From: CAZQQU01 sp964595625
Lineage (GTDB): Bacteria > Bacteroidota > Bacteroidia > Flavobacteriales > Flavobacteriaceae
Direction of reading: 5' to 3'
Length of the DNA: 64,000 nt
Assembly: GCA_964595625.1 (NCBI GenBank)
Contig: CAZQQU010000001.1
Location: 368,450-432,449 of the forward strand
The number at the start of each line of letters is the position of its first letter. Within the stretch, counting starts at the first letter, position 1. Of the stretch, positions 53,300 through 60,711 are shown in pieces. The notes beneath the pieces are model-generated. The model saw only the letters and a list, made by a program, of their open reading frames with translations. It had not been told where the DNA came from and made no database searches. Both the position numbers and the translations under genes were made by a program.

Positions 53300-54574
53300 A
53301 TGAATAAAATTGCCCTAATAGGTCTGGGCTATGTAGGACTCCCTTTAGCTAGACTCTTTGCAACCCAATACCCCACCATTGGCTACGATATCAACAGCCA
53401 CCGCGTGGCAGAATTACAAAAAGGCGTGGATCAAACCCGAGAAGTGGCTAGCGAAAGTCTCCAAGCTGTTTTAAAAAACCAACCCGACCACCAGCCCGGT
53501 CTGTATGTAACCGATCAATTACTGGATATAAAAGATTGTAATTTTTATATAGTCACGGTTCCTACCCCGGTCGATAAGCACAACCGGCCCGATCTGAAAC
53601 CACTGTACAGCGCTTGTCAAAGTTTGGGAAAAGTTCTTAAAAAAGGAGATATAGTGGTATTTGAATCCACGGTCTATCCCGGAGCAACGGAAGAAGAATG
53701 TGTTCCCATACTCCAACAAGTGAGTGGCTTAGAGTACAACGTTGATTTTTTTGCAGGTTACTCTCCCGAACGTATTAACCCGGGTGATCAAGAACATACG
53801 GTAGATAAAATAATCAAGGTAACTTCGGGATCGACCCCCGAAATTGCGCAGCAAATAGACGATTTATACCGCTCCGTAATAACGGCCGGAACCCATCTGG
53901 CACCTTCTATAAAAGTAGCGGAAGCTGCCAAAGTCATTGAAAATTCACAACGGGATATCAATATTGCTTTTGTAAACGAACTGGCTAAAATTTTCAACCT
54001 ACTCCAAATCGATACTCAGGCCGTTTTGGAAGCCGCAGCTACCAAATGGAATTTTCTAAAGTTTAAACCCGGACTGGTGGGAGGCCATTGTATCGGAGTG
54101 GACCCCTATTATTTAGCCCAAAAAGCGCAAGAAGTGGGCTACCATCCCGAAATTATCTTAGCCGGAAGAAAGGTAAACGATTCCATGGGAAGTTATGTAA
54201 GCGCGCAAACGGTCAAACAAATGATCAAAAAAGGAATCCCTATTCACCAATCACAAGTGCTGGTCATGGGTATTACATTCAAAGAAAATTGTCCGGATAT
54301 ACGAAATACCAAAGTAGTCGATATTATCAGCGGTTTGGAAGAATACAGTATTCAAGTAACCGTGTTTGATCCCTGGGCAGACCCACAGGAAGTACAACAA
54401 GAATACCAAGTGGAATGCGTTACTACACTTCCAACAGCTCAGTACGATGCGGTAATTTTAGCAGTGGCACACCGAGAATTTACTGAAATACCTATCCGTT
54501 CGTTATTAAAAGAAAACGGGGTTATATACGATGTAAAAGGGATGTTACAAGGCCAATCAGACGCTGGACTCTAA
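53300..54574 (+). CDS. UDP-N-acetyl-hexosamine 6-dehydrogenase (TviB/WbpO type)
   Basis: A 424-residue nucleotide-sugar dehydrogenase oxidising a UDP-HexNAc at C6 to the uronate with NAD+. N-terminal NAD domain: KIALIGLGYVGLPLARLF. The catalytic Cys264 is in GLVGGHCIGVDPYYLA; the lysine loop is AEAAKVIENSQRDINIAFVNELA. The C-terminal UDP-binding domain has VLVMGITFKENCPDIRNTKV. Its adjacency to the 4-epimerase recalls the Vi-antigen TviB/TviC pair. No glycosyltransferases follow. The stop is 1 base from the convergent ychF stop. Confidence 0.93.
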   Translation: MNKIALIGLGYVGLPLARLFATQYPTIGYDINSHRVAELQKGVDQTREVASESLQAVLKNQPDHQPGLYVTDQLLDIKDCNFYIVTVPTPVDKHNRPDLKPLYSACQSLGKVLKKGDIVVFESTVYPGATEEECVPILQQVSGLEYNVDFFAGYSPERINPGDQEHTVDKIIKVTSGSTPEIAQQIDDLYRSVITAGTHLAPSIKVAEAAKVIENSQRDINIAFVNELAKIFNLLQIDTQAVLEAAATKWNFLKFKPGLVGGHCIGVDPYYLAQKAQEVGYHPEIILAGRKVNDSMGSYVSAQTVKQMIKKGIPIHQSQVLVMGITFKENCPDIRNTKVVDIISGLEEYSIQVTVFDPWADPQEVQQEYQVECVTTLPTAQYDAVILAVAHREFTEIPIRSLLKENGVIYDVKGMLQGQSDAGL

Positions 54575-54575
54575 G

Positions 54576-55670
54576 CTAGACATTAAATCGGAAATGCATA
54601 ATATCGCCATCTTTGACGATATATTCCTTTCCTTCTACGCGCATTTTTCCGGCTTCTTTCACCTTAGCTTCACTTCCGTAGAAAATAAAATCTTCATAAG
54701 CGATTACCTCTGCACGGATAAAACCCTTTTCAAAGTCACTGTGAATCACCCCGGCCGCTTGCGGTGCCGTGTCCCCCACAGTGATAGTCCAGGCACGTAC
54801 TTCTTTGACACCCGCCGTAAAGTAAGTCTGTAAATTTAACAACTTATAAGCTGCACGGATTAATTTGGAAGCACCAGGCTCCTCCAAACCTAAATCTTCT
54901 AAAAATAGTTGTCTTTCCTCAAAACTGTCTAATTCAGCTATATCCGCTTCCGTACTCACCGCCAATACCAATACCTCAGCTTGTTCCTGTTGAACGGCTT
55001 CTTTGACTCGCTCCACATAGGGGTTACCAGTTACCGCTGAACCTTCATCCACATTACACACATACAACACCGGTTTGTCAGTAATTAATTGTAGAGGTTT
55101 TACAAATTCTTCCCGGTCTTCAAAACCTAGTTCAACCGCACGAACCGATATACCCGACTCCAAAGCTGTTTTGAGTTGCATCAAAACGGCTTCCTCTTTT
55201 TGAGCGTCTTTGTTTCCGGTCTTAGCGGCACGCTTTACTTTTTCTAGCTTCTTTTCTAAAGTTTCTAAATCCTTTAACTGAAGTTCCATATCGATAACCT
55301 CCTTATCCCGAATAGGATCCACGGAACCATCCACATGGACAATGTTATCGTTATCAAAACAACGTAAAACGTGTAAAATGGCGTCTGTTTCTCGGATATT
55401 AGCCAAAAATTGATTGCCCAAACCTTCTCCTTTACTTGCTCCCTTTACCAGTCCGGCAATGTCAACGATTTCTACCGTAGCCGGTAGTACCCGTTCGGGT
55501 TGGACCAACTCTTCCAATTTTTGTAACCGCGGATCGGGTACATTCACCACCCCTATATTGGGTTCAATGGTACAAAAAGGAAAATTAGCACTCTGGGCTT
55601 TGGCATTTGAAAGGCAATTAAACAAGGTAGATTTTCCTACGTTGGGTAATCCTACTATTCCGGCTTTCAT
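54576..55670 (-). CDS. ychF: Redox-regulated ATPase YchF
   Basis: A 364-residue Obg-family P-loop ATPase that binds ribosomes. Walker A GLPNVGKSTLF near the N-terminus, switch region with NIGVVNVPDPRL, G3 DIAGLVKGASKGEGLGNQFLANIRE, and a C-terminal TGS domain (TYFTAGVKEVRAWTI ... VIHSDFEKGFIRAEVI). Like other YchF proteins it has no classical NKxD; the corresponding position is YVCNVDE, which explains preference for ATP. ATG 55670 is chosen over an extension to 55694. A TACATTTG box lies at 55699-55692. Confidence 0.96.
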   Translation of the reverse strand: MKAGIVGLPNVGKSTLFNCLSNAKAQSANFPFCTIEPNIGVVNVPDPRLQKLEELVQPERVLPATVEIVDIAGLVKGASKGEGLGNQFLANIRETDAILHVLRCFDNDNIVHVDGSVDPIRDKEVIDMELQLKDLETLEKKLEKVKRAAKTGNKDAQKEEAVLMQLKTALESGISVRAVELGFEDREEFVKPLQLITDKPVLYVCNVDEGSAVTGNPYVERVKEAVQQEQAEVLVLAVSTEADIAELDSFEERQLFLEDLGLEEPGASKLIRAAYKLLNLQTYFTAGVKEVRAWTITVGDTAPQAAGVIHSDFEKGFIRAEVIAYEDFIFYGSEAKVKEAGKMRVEGKEYIVKDGDIMHFRFNV

Positions 55671-55691
55671 ATAGGTCGTATTTTGAGCGGG

Positions 55692-55699
55692 CAAATGTA
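55692..55699 (-). promoter_or_regulatory. Candidate -7 promoter box of ychF
   Basis: TACATTTG on the minus strand, 21 bases before the start codon. A TTG lies 24 bases upstream of it, beyond the usual spacing. Confidence 0.4.
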
Positions 55700-55787
55700 C
55701 AAATATTTAGCACTATTTTTACCCAATTTAATACACAAATCTGCTCCAACTAAAGTAGAGTCTTCTTATATTTACAAAAAAAAGTAG

Positions 55788-56876
55788 ATGAAATATCAGT
55801 ATTGGATACTTAGTTGGACAGTAATATGCTTAATACTTACTGCTTGTTCTCAGGACGATGATTATCAGGCTGTCAGTCCGGTAACCGTCGATTTGGATCA
55901 AGTTCCCTACCCCAAACTATCCGATTATCAATTTTTTAATGCGCCTTTAAAAGAGTTAAACCCCGTTTATGGGGTACTCCCGTTCCAACCAAAAAGCAGC
56001 CTTTTTTCCGATTATGCCCTCAAAAATCGATTTGTATGGATGCCTCCGGGAGTACACGCTTATTTTAATGGTACCGGCAATACACTACTGATGCCCACAG
56101 GCTCGATACTAATCAAAAATTTTTACTATCCACGGGTCCAGCCCGACGATACAATGCGTCATTTGGAGACCCGCCTGATGATCAAAAAATCGGAAGGGTG
56201 GATTTTTGCTAATTATGTGTGGAATGAAGAACAAACCGAAGCTTATCTCGATTTGTCGGGAAGTGAAGTGACCATTCAGTGGATAGACGACTCCCAACAA
56301 ACGCGAGAGGTACATTACCAAATCCCTTCCGAAACAGATTGTATCGCTTGTCACCGTTATTTACCCTCGTCCAAAGATTTTCCAATCGGTATCAAGCCCC
56401 AAAACCTAAATTTTATCTATTCTTATCCCGAGGGAACTAAAAACCAACTACAACAGTGGATCGACTACGGATATTTAAAAGGTGCCCTGCCGGGAACTGA
56501 AAACAACGTGGTTAATTATGAAGACCCAACAGCCCCCTTGGCCCAACGTGCTCGTTCGTATTTGGATGCTAATTGTGCCCATTGCCACCGAACTGGGGGA
56601 GCTGCCGAATTTTATATTTTGAGATTGGAATATCAAAAAAATCACCTTCCAGAAAATATCGGGCTCTGTATGATACCCAACCACGATTTTATGCCCGGAC
56701 AAGAAGGAAATTATTTCATCAATCCCGGTGAAAAAGAAACCTCCGTACTTTATGCCCGAATGAATACCGACGATTTTTATTGGCGCATGCCTCCTGCCGG
56801 AAAAACCTTAATTCACACCGAAGGAGTAGAACTAATCGGACAATGGATTGATTCAATGACTGAAACTTGCAATTAA
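55788..56876 (+). CDS. SO2930-family diheme c-type cytochrome lipoprotein
   Basis: A 362-residue lipoprotein (lipobox LTAC, Cys20) with two c-type haem-binding motifs: CIACH at 185-189 and CAHCH at 263-267. The middle carries LSDYQFFNAPLKELNPVYGVLPFQPKSSLFSDYALKNRF and GSILIKNFYYP, the recognisable start of the SO2930/HNE_0200 family. A Met-rich ligand candidate is DFMPGQEGNYFINPG and PPAGKTLIHTEG. It is a predicted periplasmic electron carrier; the redox partner is unknown. The following SDR gene starts 6 bases after its stop. Confidence 0.9.
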   Translation: MKYQYWILSWTVICLILTACSQDDDYQAVSPVTVDLDQVPYPKLSDYQFFNAPLKELNPVYGVLPFQPKSSLFSDYALKNRFVWMPPGVHAYFNGTGNTLLMPTGSILIKNFYYPRVQPDDTMRHLETRLMIKKSEGWIFANYVWNEEQTEAYLDLSGSEVTIQWIDDSQQTREVHYQIPSETDCIACHRYLPSSKDFPIGIKPQNLNFIYSYPEGTKNQLQQWIDYGYLKGALPGTENNVVNYEDPTAPLAQRARSYLDANCAHCHRTGGAAEFYILRLEYQKNHLPENIGLCMIPNHDFMPGQEGNYFINPGEKETSVLYARMNTDDFYWRMPPAGKTLIHTEGVELIGQWIDSMTETCN

Positions 56877-56882
56877 ATTTCT

Positions 56883-57767
56883 ATGAGTTACAATCAAAAA
56901 ATGCTTCGTGATCATGCCTTAGTAGGCAAAACCATTGTAGTAACTGGGGGTGGCAGCGGTCTCGGCAAATCGATGGCTACCTATTTTTCTGAATTAGGAG
57001 CCCAGATTATTATCACTTCTCGCAATCTGGATAAACTACAAACTACTGCCCAAGAAATACAGCAACTCACCGGGGGTGAAATACTACCAGTAGCTTGTGA
57101 TGTGAGAAATTATGAGGAAGTGGAACAATTATTAGACCAAGCCCTCCAAAAATTTGGAAAAGTAGATGTATTACTCAACAATGCCGCAGGCAATTTTATT
57201 TCTCCCACCGAACGTTTATCACCCACTGCATTTGACACCATCATCGATATTGTTTTAAAGGGAACTAAAAACTGTACTCTGGCTTTTGGGAAACATTGGA
57301 TCGCTCAAAAACAAACTCAACAAGTGGTTTTAAATATAGTGACCACCTATGCTTGGACGGGTTCGGCTTATGTAGTCCCGAGCGCGGCTGCCAAAGCCGG
57401 CGTATTGGCGATGACGCGTTCGCTGGCTGTAGAATGGGCCAAATACGGCATACGTCATCACGCGATTGCTCCTGGCCCTTTCCCTACTCCCGGTGCTTGG
57501 GAGAGACTCCTGCCGGGAGAACTTCAAAACCAACTGGATTTGTCTAAAAAAGTACCCTTACAGCGACTCGGAGACCACCAAGAACTCGCCAATCTGGCGG
57601 CTTATCTGGTTTCTGACTTTGCTCAATATCTCAATGGTGAGGTCATTACCATGGACGGTGGTGAATGGCTACAAGGTGCCGGACAATTCAATTTACTGGA
57701 TCGCTATGTGACCCCCGAAATGTGGGATGTGCTGGAGATGATGGTTAAATCTAAAAAGAAAAGTTAG
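56883..57767 (+). CDS. SDR oxidoreductase, 2,4-dienoyl-CoA reductase-like
   Basis: A 294-residue SDR. Cofactor loop VTGGGSGLGKSMA and TSRNLDKL suggest NADPH. LLNNAAGNFISPTERLSPTAF and the catalytic-area segment AYVVPSAAAKAGVLAMTRSLAVEWAKYGIRHHAIAPGPFPT follow mitochondrial/peroxisomal 2,4-dienoyl-CoA reductases, which have a Lys but replace the usual YxxxK tyrosine position by Ser. It likely removes double bonds during degradation of unsaturated fatty acids. It starts 6 bases after the cytochrome gene, and its stop overlaps the convergent T9SS gene by 4 bases. Confidence 0.9.
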   Translation: MSYNQKMLRDHALVGKTIVVTGGGSGLGKSMATYFSELGAQIIITSRNLDKLQTTAQEIQQLTGGEILPVACDVRNYEEVEQLLDQALQKFGKVDVLLNNAAGNFISPTERLSPTAFDTIIDIVLKGTKNCTLAFGKHWIAQKQTQQVVLNIVTTYAWTGSAYVVPSAAAKAGVLAMTRSLAVEWAKYGIRHHAIAPGPFPTPGAWERLLPGELQNQLDLSKKVPLQRLGDHQELANLAAYLVSDFAQYLNGEVITMDGGEWLQGAGQFNLLDRYVTPEMWDVLEMMVKSKKKS

Positions 57768-59233
57768 TTTTTCAGCAACCGGAAACGGGCATCCCCTACC
57801 GCTAATAGATACATGCCAGAAGCAAGTTCTTTCATATCCAACATGGGAGTAGCTTCAGTAAAAACACTTTTTTTTAACAACTTACCGGATACATCGTACA
57901 AAGAATAATCTACCGGGAACATATTCCCCGAGGAATTTTTTAGATATACCTGCCCCTTGGAGGGGTTGGGATAGAGTACCCAACTTTCGAAAGTAGTATC
58001 GGGTAAGGCAAGTGGATTATTGTGAAACCGGTCTAAACGGAACCCACTATTGGGATCCATCACTACCGCATAAGACAAAATAAGCCCCTTTCCATCCGGT
58101 TGTAGGATAAAATCCGTTCCAAGTTGATCGAAAGCATTAAATTGTAAGGTAAAGGAATTGTCCTTATTCCCCTCTGGGAAATAACGTCCTAAGGAAAAAG
58201 TACTACCTTCATATTGATAGTGGTTGCCAAACACAAACAATCGACCATTGGGTTGCAATACTAATTTAGATACACTATAGGGACCACCGTATTTCTTTCC
58301 ATCATTTCCAAAATCCAATATTCTATTTCCAAAGCTGTCAAACTTGATAAAGTAAAAATGAGATTGTAATTCATCGGGGTTTATTTCAGATAAAGTCATC
58401 ATATAATCTCCTGCTGGCAAGCTAACAAACCACATATGAATACCCAAGGCATTATCTATAGGTTGATAGGGTTGGATACTGATCCCACCGTCCCCAAAAG
58501 CCGTATCTATCCCACCATTTTCTAGAAAACGAACCAAAAATACCTGTTCGTAACCCGCTGCTCTAAACAACCCCATACCTGTTATTCGATGTTGTTGATC
58601 CACATTAAAAACTAATGAACCCACCCCGCTTTGCTCAATACTATAGTTTACACTCCCCCCATTCGCATAAGTGGCATCCAAACTCCCGTTAGCTAAAAAC
58701 CTACTCAGTTGAATATGCATTTTACCGTTTATATAACTATAACCGGCAAGTAGCCATGTATCCTCTACTTCAAACAACGATCTAACGAAGTCTATCGAAC
58801 TGGATATAGACACATAGCCTTGGTCGCCAAAGGAAGTATCTATTCCCCCATCGGGAAGAAATTTAGCAAACTTTAATCCAGCTGATCGAAATAATACAAG
58901 AAAACTGTCGTCTTCAAATAACAACAACTTCAACACCGATTCCGGTTGACTATTGTACTCAAAGGGTAGGATTCCGGATACTCCAAAACTGGTATCATAA
59001 CTTCCATCTTCGTGGAGAGCAAATAATACATCTCCCGTTTCATTGCCTAGGTTACCAACTACTAAAATTCTTCCGTTGGTGTTTGACTTAACTTGATATG
59101 CTACATCTTGGAACTCCGTTAAATTAATTTCTACCGATCCTTGGCTACCAAAGGTAGCATCCGGAGTTCCGTCTTGCGCATTACAAAATAGAAACCCAAA
59201 GAGGCTTATAAAAAAAGTAATACTATATTTCAT
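57764..59233 (-). CDS. Delta-60 repeat protein with T9SS sorting domain
   Basis: A 489-residue secreted protein. Signal peptide ends near LFCNAQ. From about residue 20 to 390 it contains repeated delta-60 type units, each with the pattern hydrophobic-strand, D-x-SFG or D-T-x-FG, G (for example PDATFGSQGSVEI, DTSFGVSGILPF, DTSFGDQGYVSI, DATYANGGSV, DTAFGDGGISI). The C-terminal 75 residues form the type A sorting domain (SWVLYPNPSKGQVYLKN ... YSLYDVSGKLL ... LASGMYLLAV), which directs export through the type IX system and surface attachment. Ligand or activity unknown. Confidence 0.93.
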   Translation of the reverse strand: MKYSITFFISLFGFLFCNAQDGTPDATFGSQGSVEINLTEFQDVAYQVKSNTNGRILVVGNLGNETGDVLFALHEDGSYDTSFGVSGILPFEYNSQPESVLKLLLFEDDSFLVLFRSAGLKFAKFLPDGGIDTSFGDQGYVSISSSIDFVRSLFEVEDTWLLAGYSYINGKMHIQLSRFLANGSLDATYANGGSVNYSIEQSGVGSLVFNVDQQHRITGMGLFRAAGYEQVFLVRFLENGGIDTAFGDGGISIQPYQPIDNALGIHMWFVSLPAGDYMMTLSEINPDELQSHFYFIKFDSFGNRILDFGNDGKKYGGPYSVSKLVLQPNGRLFVFGNHYQYEGSTFSLGRYFPEGNKDNSFTLQFNAFDQLGTDFILQPDGKGLILSYAVVMDPNSGFRLDRFHNNPLALPDTTFESWVLYPNPSKGQVYLKNSSGNMFPVDYSLYDVSGKLLKKSVFTEATPMLDMKELASGMYLLAVGDARFRLLKN

Positions 59234-59273
59234 AAAATATTTTTTTATAAAATAAATAATTTTAGTAAATATA

Positions 59274-59807
59274 CTACGTATTATATAAATAATTATAAAT
59301 TTCTATCGCTATTTCGTCGGGATTTTTAAAATCAGTAGCAATGGTTAGATGGGCTTGGTGGTAGTAATAAGTTCTTTCAAATAAGTGTTTACGGATGTAA
59401 TCGGAAAGTGCTGCTTCCGAACTGAGATTTTGTAATAAAGGACGCTGTTCCCGCTGGGGCATCAATCGGTCGGTCAGTGTTTGCAGGGTAGCAGAAAGGT
59501 AAATGGTAATCACATCGGGCTGTTGTAGCAAGTACTCCATAGTGCTACCATAACACGGCGTACCTCCTCCCAAACTCATTACTCCCCTTACATTAGACTC
59601 TACCCAATCACGTACATAGCGAGCCTCTTGGGTTCTAAAATAGATGGCTCCCTTACGGGAAAAAATCTCAGATATACTCATTTGTTCCTGCTCTTGGATT
59701 GCTTTATCTAAATCGTAGAACGGAAACTGCATCTTTTCAGCCAATTTTTGACCCACTATAGACTTCCCGCTCCCCATATAACCCAATAGTATGATTTTTT
59801 TGCTCAT
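59274..59807 (-). CDS. aroK: Shikimate kinase
   Basis: Phosphorylates shikimate at the 3-hydroxyl, the fifth step of the aromatic amino-acid pathway; 177 residues. The P-loop is GYMGSGKS (residues 9-16), then FYDLDKAI with the Mg/shikimate aspartates. The shikimate-contacting segment is SISEIFSRKGAIYFRTQEARYV, and SLGGGTPC is the GGG motif, followed by the lid region LMPQREQRPLL with its arginines. Separated from the T9SS gene by 40 bases on the same strand. Confidence 0.95.
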   Translation of the reverse strand: MSKKIILLGYMGSGKSIVGQKLAEKMQFPFYDLDKAIQEQEQMSISEIFSRKGAIYFRTQEARYVRDWVESNVRGVMSLGGGTPCYGSTMEYLLQQPDVITIYLSATLQTLTDRLMPQREQRPLLQNLSSEAALSDYIRKHLFERTYYYHQAHLTIATDFKNPDEIAIEIYNYLYNT

Positions 59808-59862
59808 CTAAAAAACTAATAATTAACGAAATATAAGAAATGATAAAAATATTAAAAAATGG

Positions 59863-59894
59863 TTTGAATAATAATTTTAATGACACTATATTTG
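59863..59894 (+). promoter_or_regulatory. Promoter of the tRNA-Lys gene
   Basis: TTTG (59863-59866), a 20-base spacer and TATATTTG (59887-59894). A textbook match, 21 bases before the tRNA. Confidence 0.8.
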
Positions 59895-59915
59895 CACCCT
59901 CGTTTTGACAAATAC

Positions 59916-59988
59916 GACCTGGTAGCTCAGCCGGTAGAGCAATACACTTTTAATGTATGGGTCCTGGGTTCGAATCCCAGCCAGGTCA
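59916..59988 (+). tRNA. tRNA-Lys (anticodon TTT)
   Basis: 73 bases folding into a standard cloverleaf: acceptor GACCTGG/CCAGGTC with discriminator A, D-stem GCTC/GAGC, anticodon stem ATACA/TGTAT with loop CTTTTAA (anticodon TTT), T-stem CTGGG/CCCAG with loop TTCGAAT. CCA is not encoded. Preceded by a consensus promoter and followed by a hairpin. Confidence 0.97.
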
Positions 59989-59990
59989 CT

Positions 59991-60024
59991 AAAAAAGTTA
60001 AGCATACCCGCTTAACTTTTTTTT
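59991..60024 (+). terminator. Hairpin between tRNA-Lys and tRNA-Leu
   Basis: A 13-bp stem (AAAAAAGTTAAGC / GCTTAACTTTTTT) with loop ATACCC and an additional T run, ending 3 bases before tRNA-Leu. Shaped like a terminator, although it lies between two co-directional tRNAs and could instead be a processing stem. Confidence 0.75.
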
Positions 60025-60027
60025 ACC

Positions 60028-60111
60028 GCCCGGATGCTGGAATTGGTAGACAGGCATGGTTGAGGGCCATGTGTTCATTAGAGCGTGTGGGTTCAAGTCC
60101 CACTTCGGGCA
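60028..60111 (+). tRNA. tRNA-Leu (anticodon GAG)
   Basis: 84 bases with a long variable arm typical of class II tRNAs. Acceptor GCCCGGA/TTCGGGC with discriminator A, anticodon stem CATGG/CCATG with loop TTGAGGG (anticodon GAG), variable region of 15 bases, T-stem GTGGG/CCCAC with loop TTCAAGT. CCA is not encoded. Confidence 0.96.
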
Positions 60112-60117
60112 CCTTCC

Positions 60118-60156
60118 AAAACGCAACGATCCGCTCCGGAAATTGCGTTTTTTTTT
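60118..60156 (+). terminator. Terminator downstream of tRNA-Leu
   Basis: AACGCAA and TTGCGTT enclose a short internal stem and are followed by nine T, 7 bases after the tRNA. Confidence 0.8.
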
Positions 60157-60249
60157 CACCTCCTTTATTCAAAAAAATCTGAATTCTTATCGCTCCTTTC
60201 TTTCGATACACTATATTTTTATATATTAGCAACATCAAAAAAACATTTT

Positions 60250-60675
60250 ATGAAAAATAAGATATACACCGGAATAGCCAGTTTGGCTCTTACCGCCCTA
60301 TTAGTTGCCTGTAAAAGTGAAAATAAGGAGGCAAACACACTCGAGAATGAGTCAGCGAATACAACTCAAAATACGGACGCCACCCAAACTCAAAACGATG
60401 GCGCTGAAGTAAAACTCAATCCACCGCACGGGCAACCCGGTCACCGTTGTGATATTCCGGTAGGACAACCGTTAAACAGTACCCCCAACCAGATCAATGT
60501 CCAATCCAATTCAAACAACCAACAGTCGCCAATCTTTACGACCAACCAAAATCAGCAAGTCATTAATACCAATACTTCCTCCAACTCCAACCAAGGAAGC
60601 AATCTAAACCCGCCTCACGGACAACCCGGCCACCGCTGCGATATTCCGGTGGGACAACCGTTACCCGCTGAATAA
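60250..60675 (+). CDS. Lipoprotein with duplicated HRCDIPVG motif
   Basis: A 141-residue lipoprotein: lipobox LLVAC (Cys21), then an Asn/Gln/Thr/Ser-rich, probably disordered chain. Two identical 20-residue copies of a motif with the core HGQPGHRCDIPVGQP lie at residues 56-75 and 119-138. Each has one Cys (67 and 130) and two His (60, 65 and 123, 128), so metal or haem binding is possible but not shown. ATG 60250 is chosen because a frame extending to 60085 covers tRNA-Leu. The same short motif occurs, as far as I recall, in other flavobacterial lipoproteins. It precedes an M28 peptidase lipoprotein gene by 36 bases. Confidence 0.8.
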   Translation: MKNKIYTGIASLALTALLVACKSENKEANTLENESANTTQNTDATQTQNDGAEVKLNPPHGQPGHRCDIPVGQPLNSTPNQINVQSNSNNQQSPIFTTNQNQQVINTNTSSNSNQGSNLNPPHGQPGHRCDIPVGQPLPAE

Positions 60676-60711
60676 TGACCTAGTCTGTATATTGTAAATT
60701 TTTAATTTTCT

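Noticed and set aside
59880..60182. A 100-residue frame across the tRNA genes
   Set aside because: It reads straight through two well-folded tRNAs and a terminator.
60023..60238. A minus-strand frame containing a VGLEPTRSNEH-like peptide
   Set aside because: This is the classic false protein translated from the antisense of a tRNA gene.
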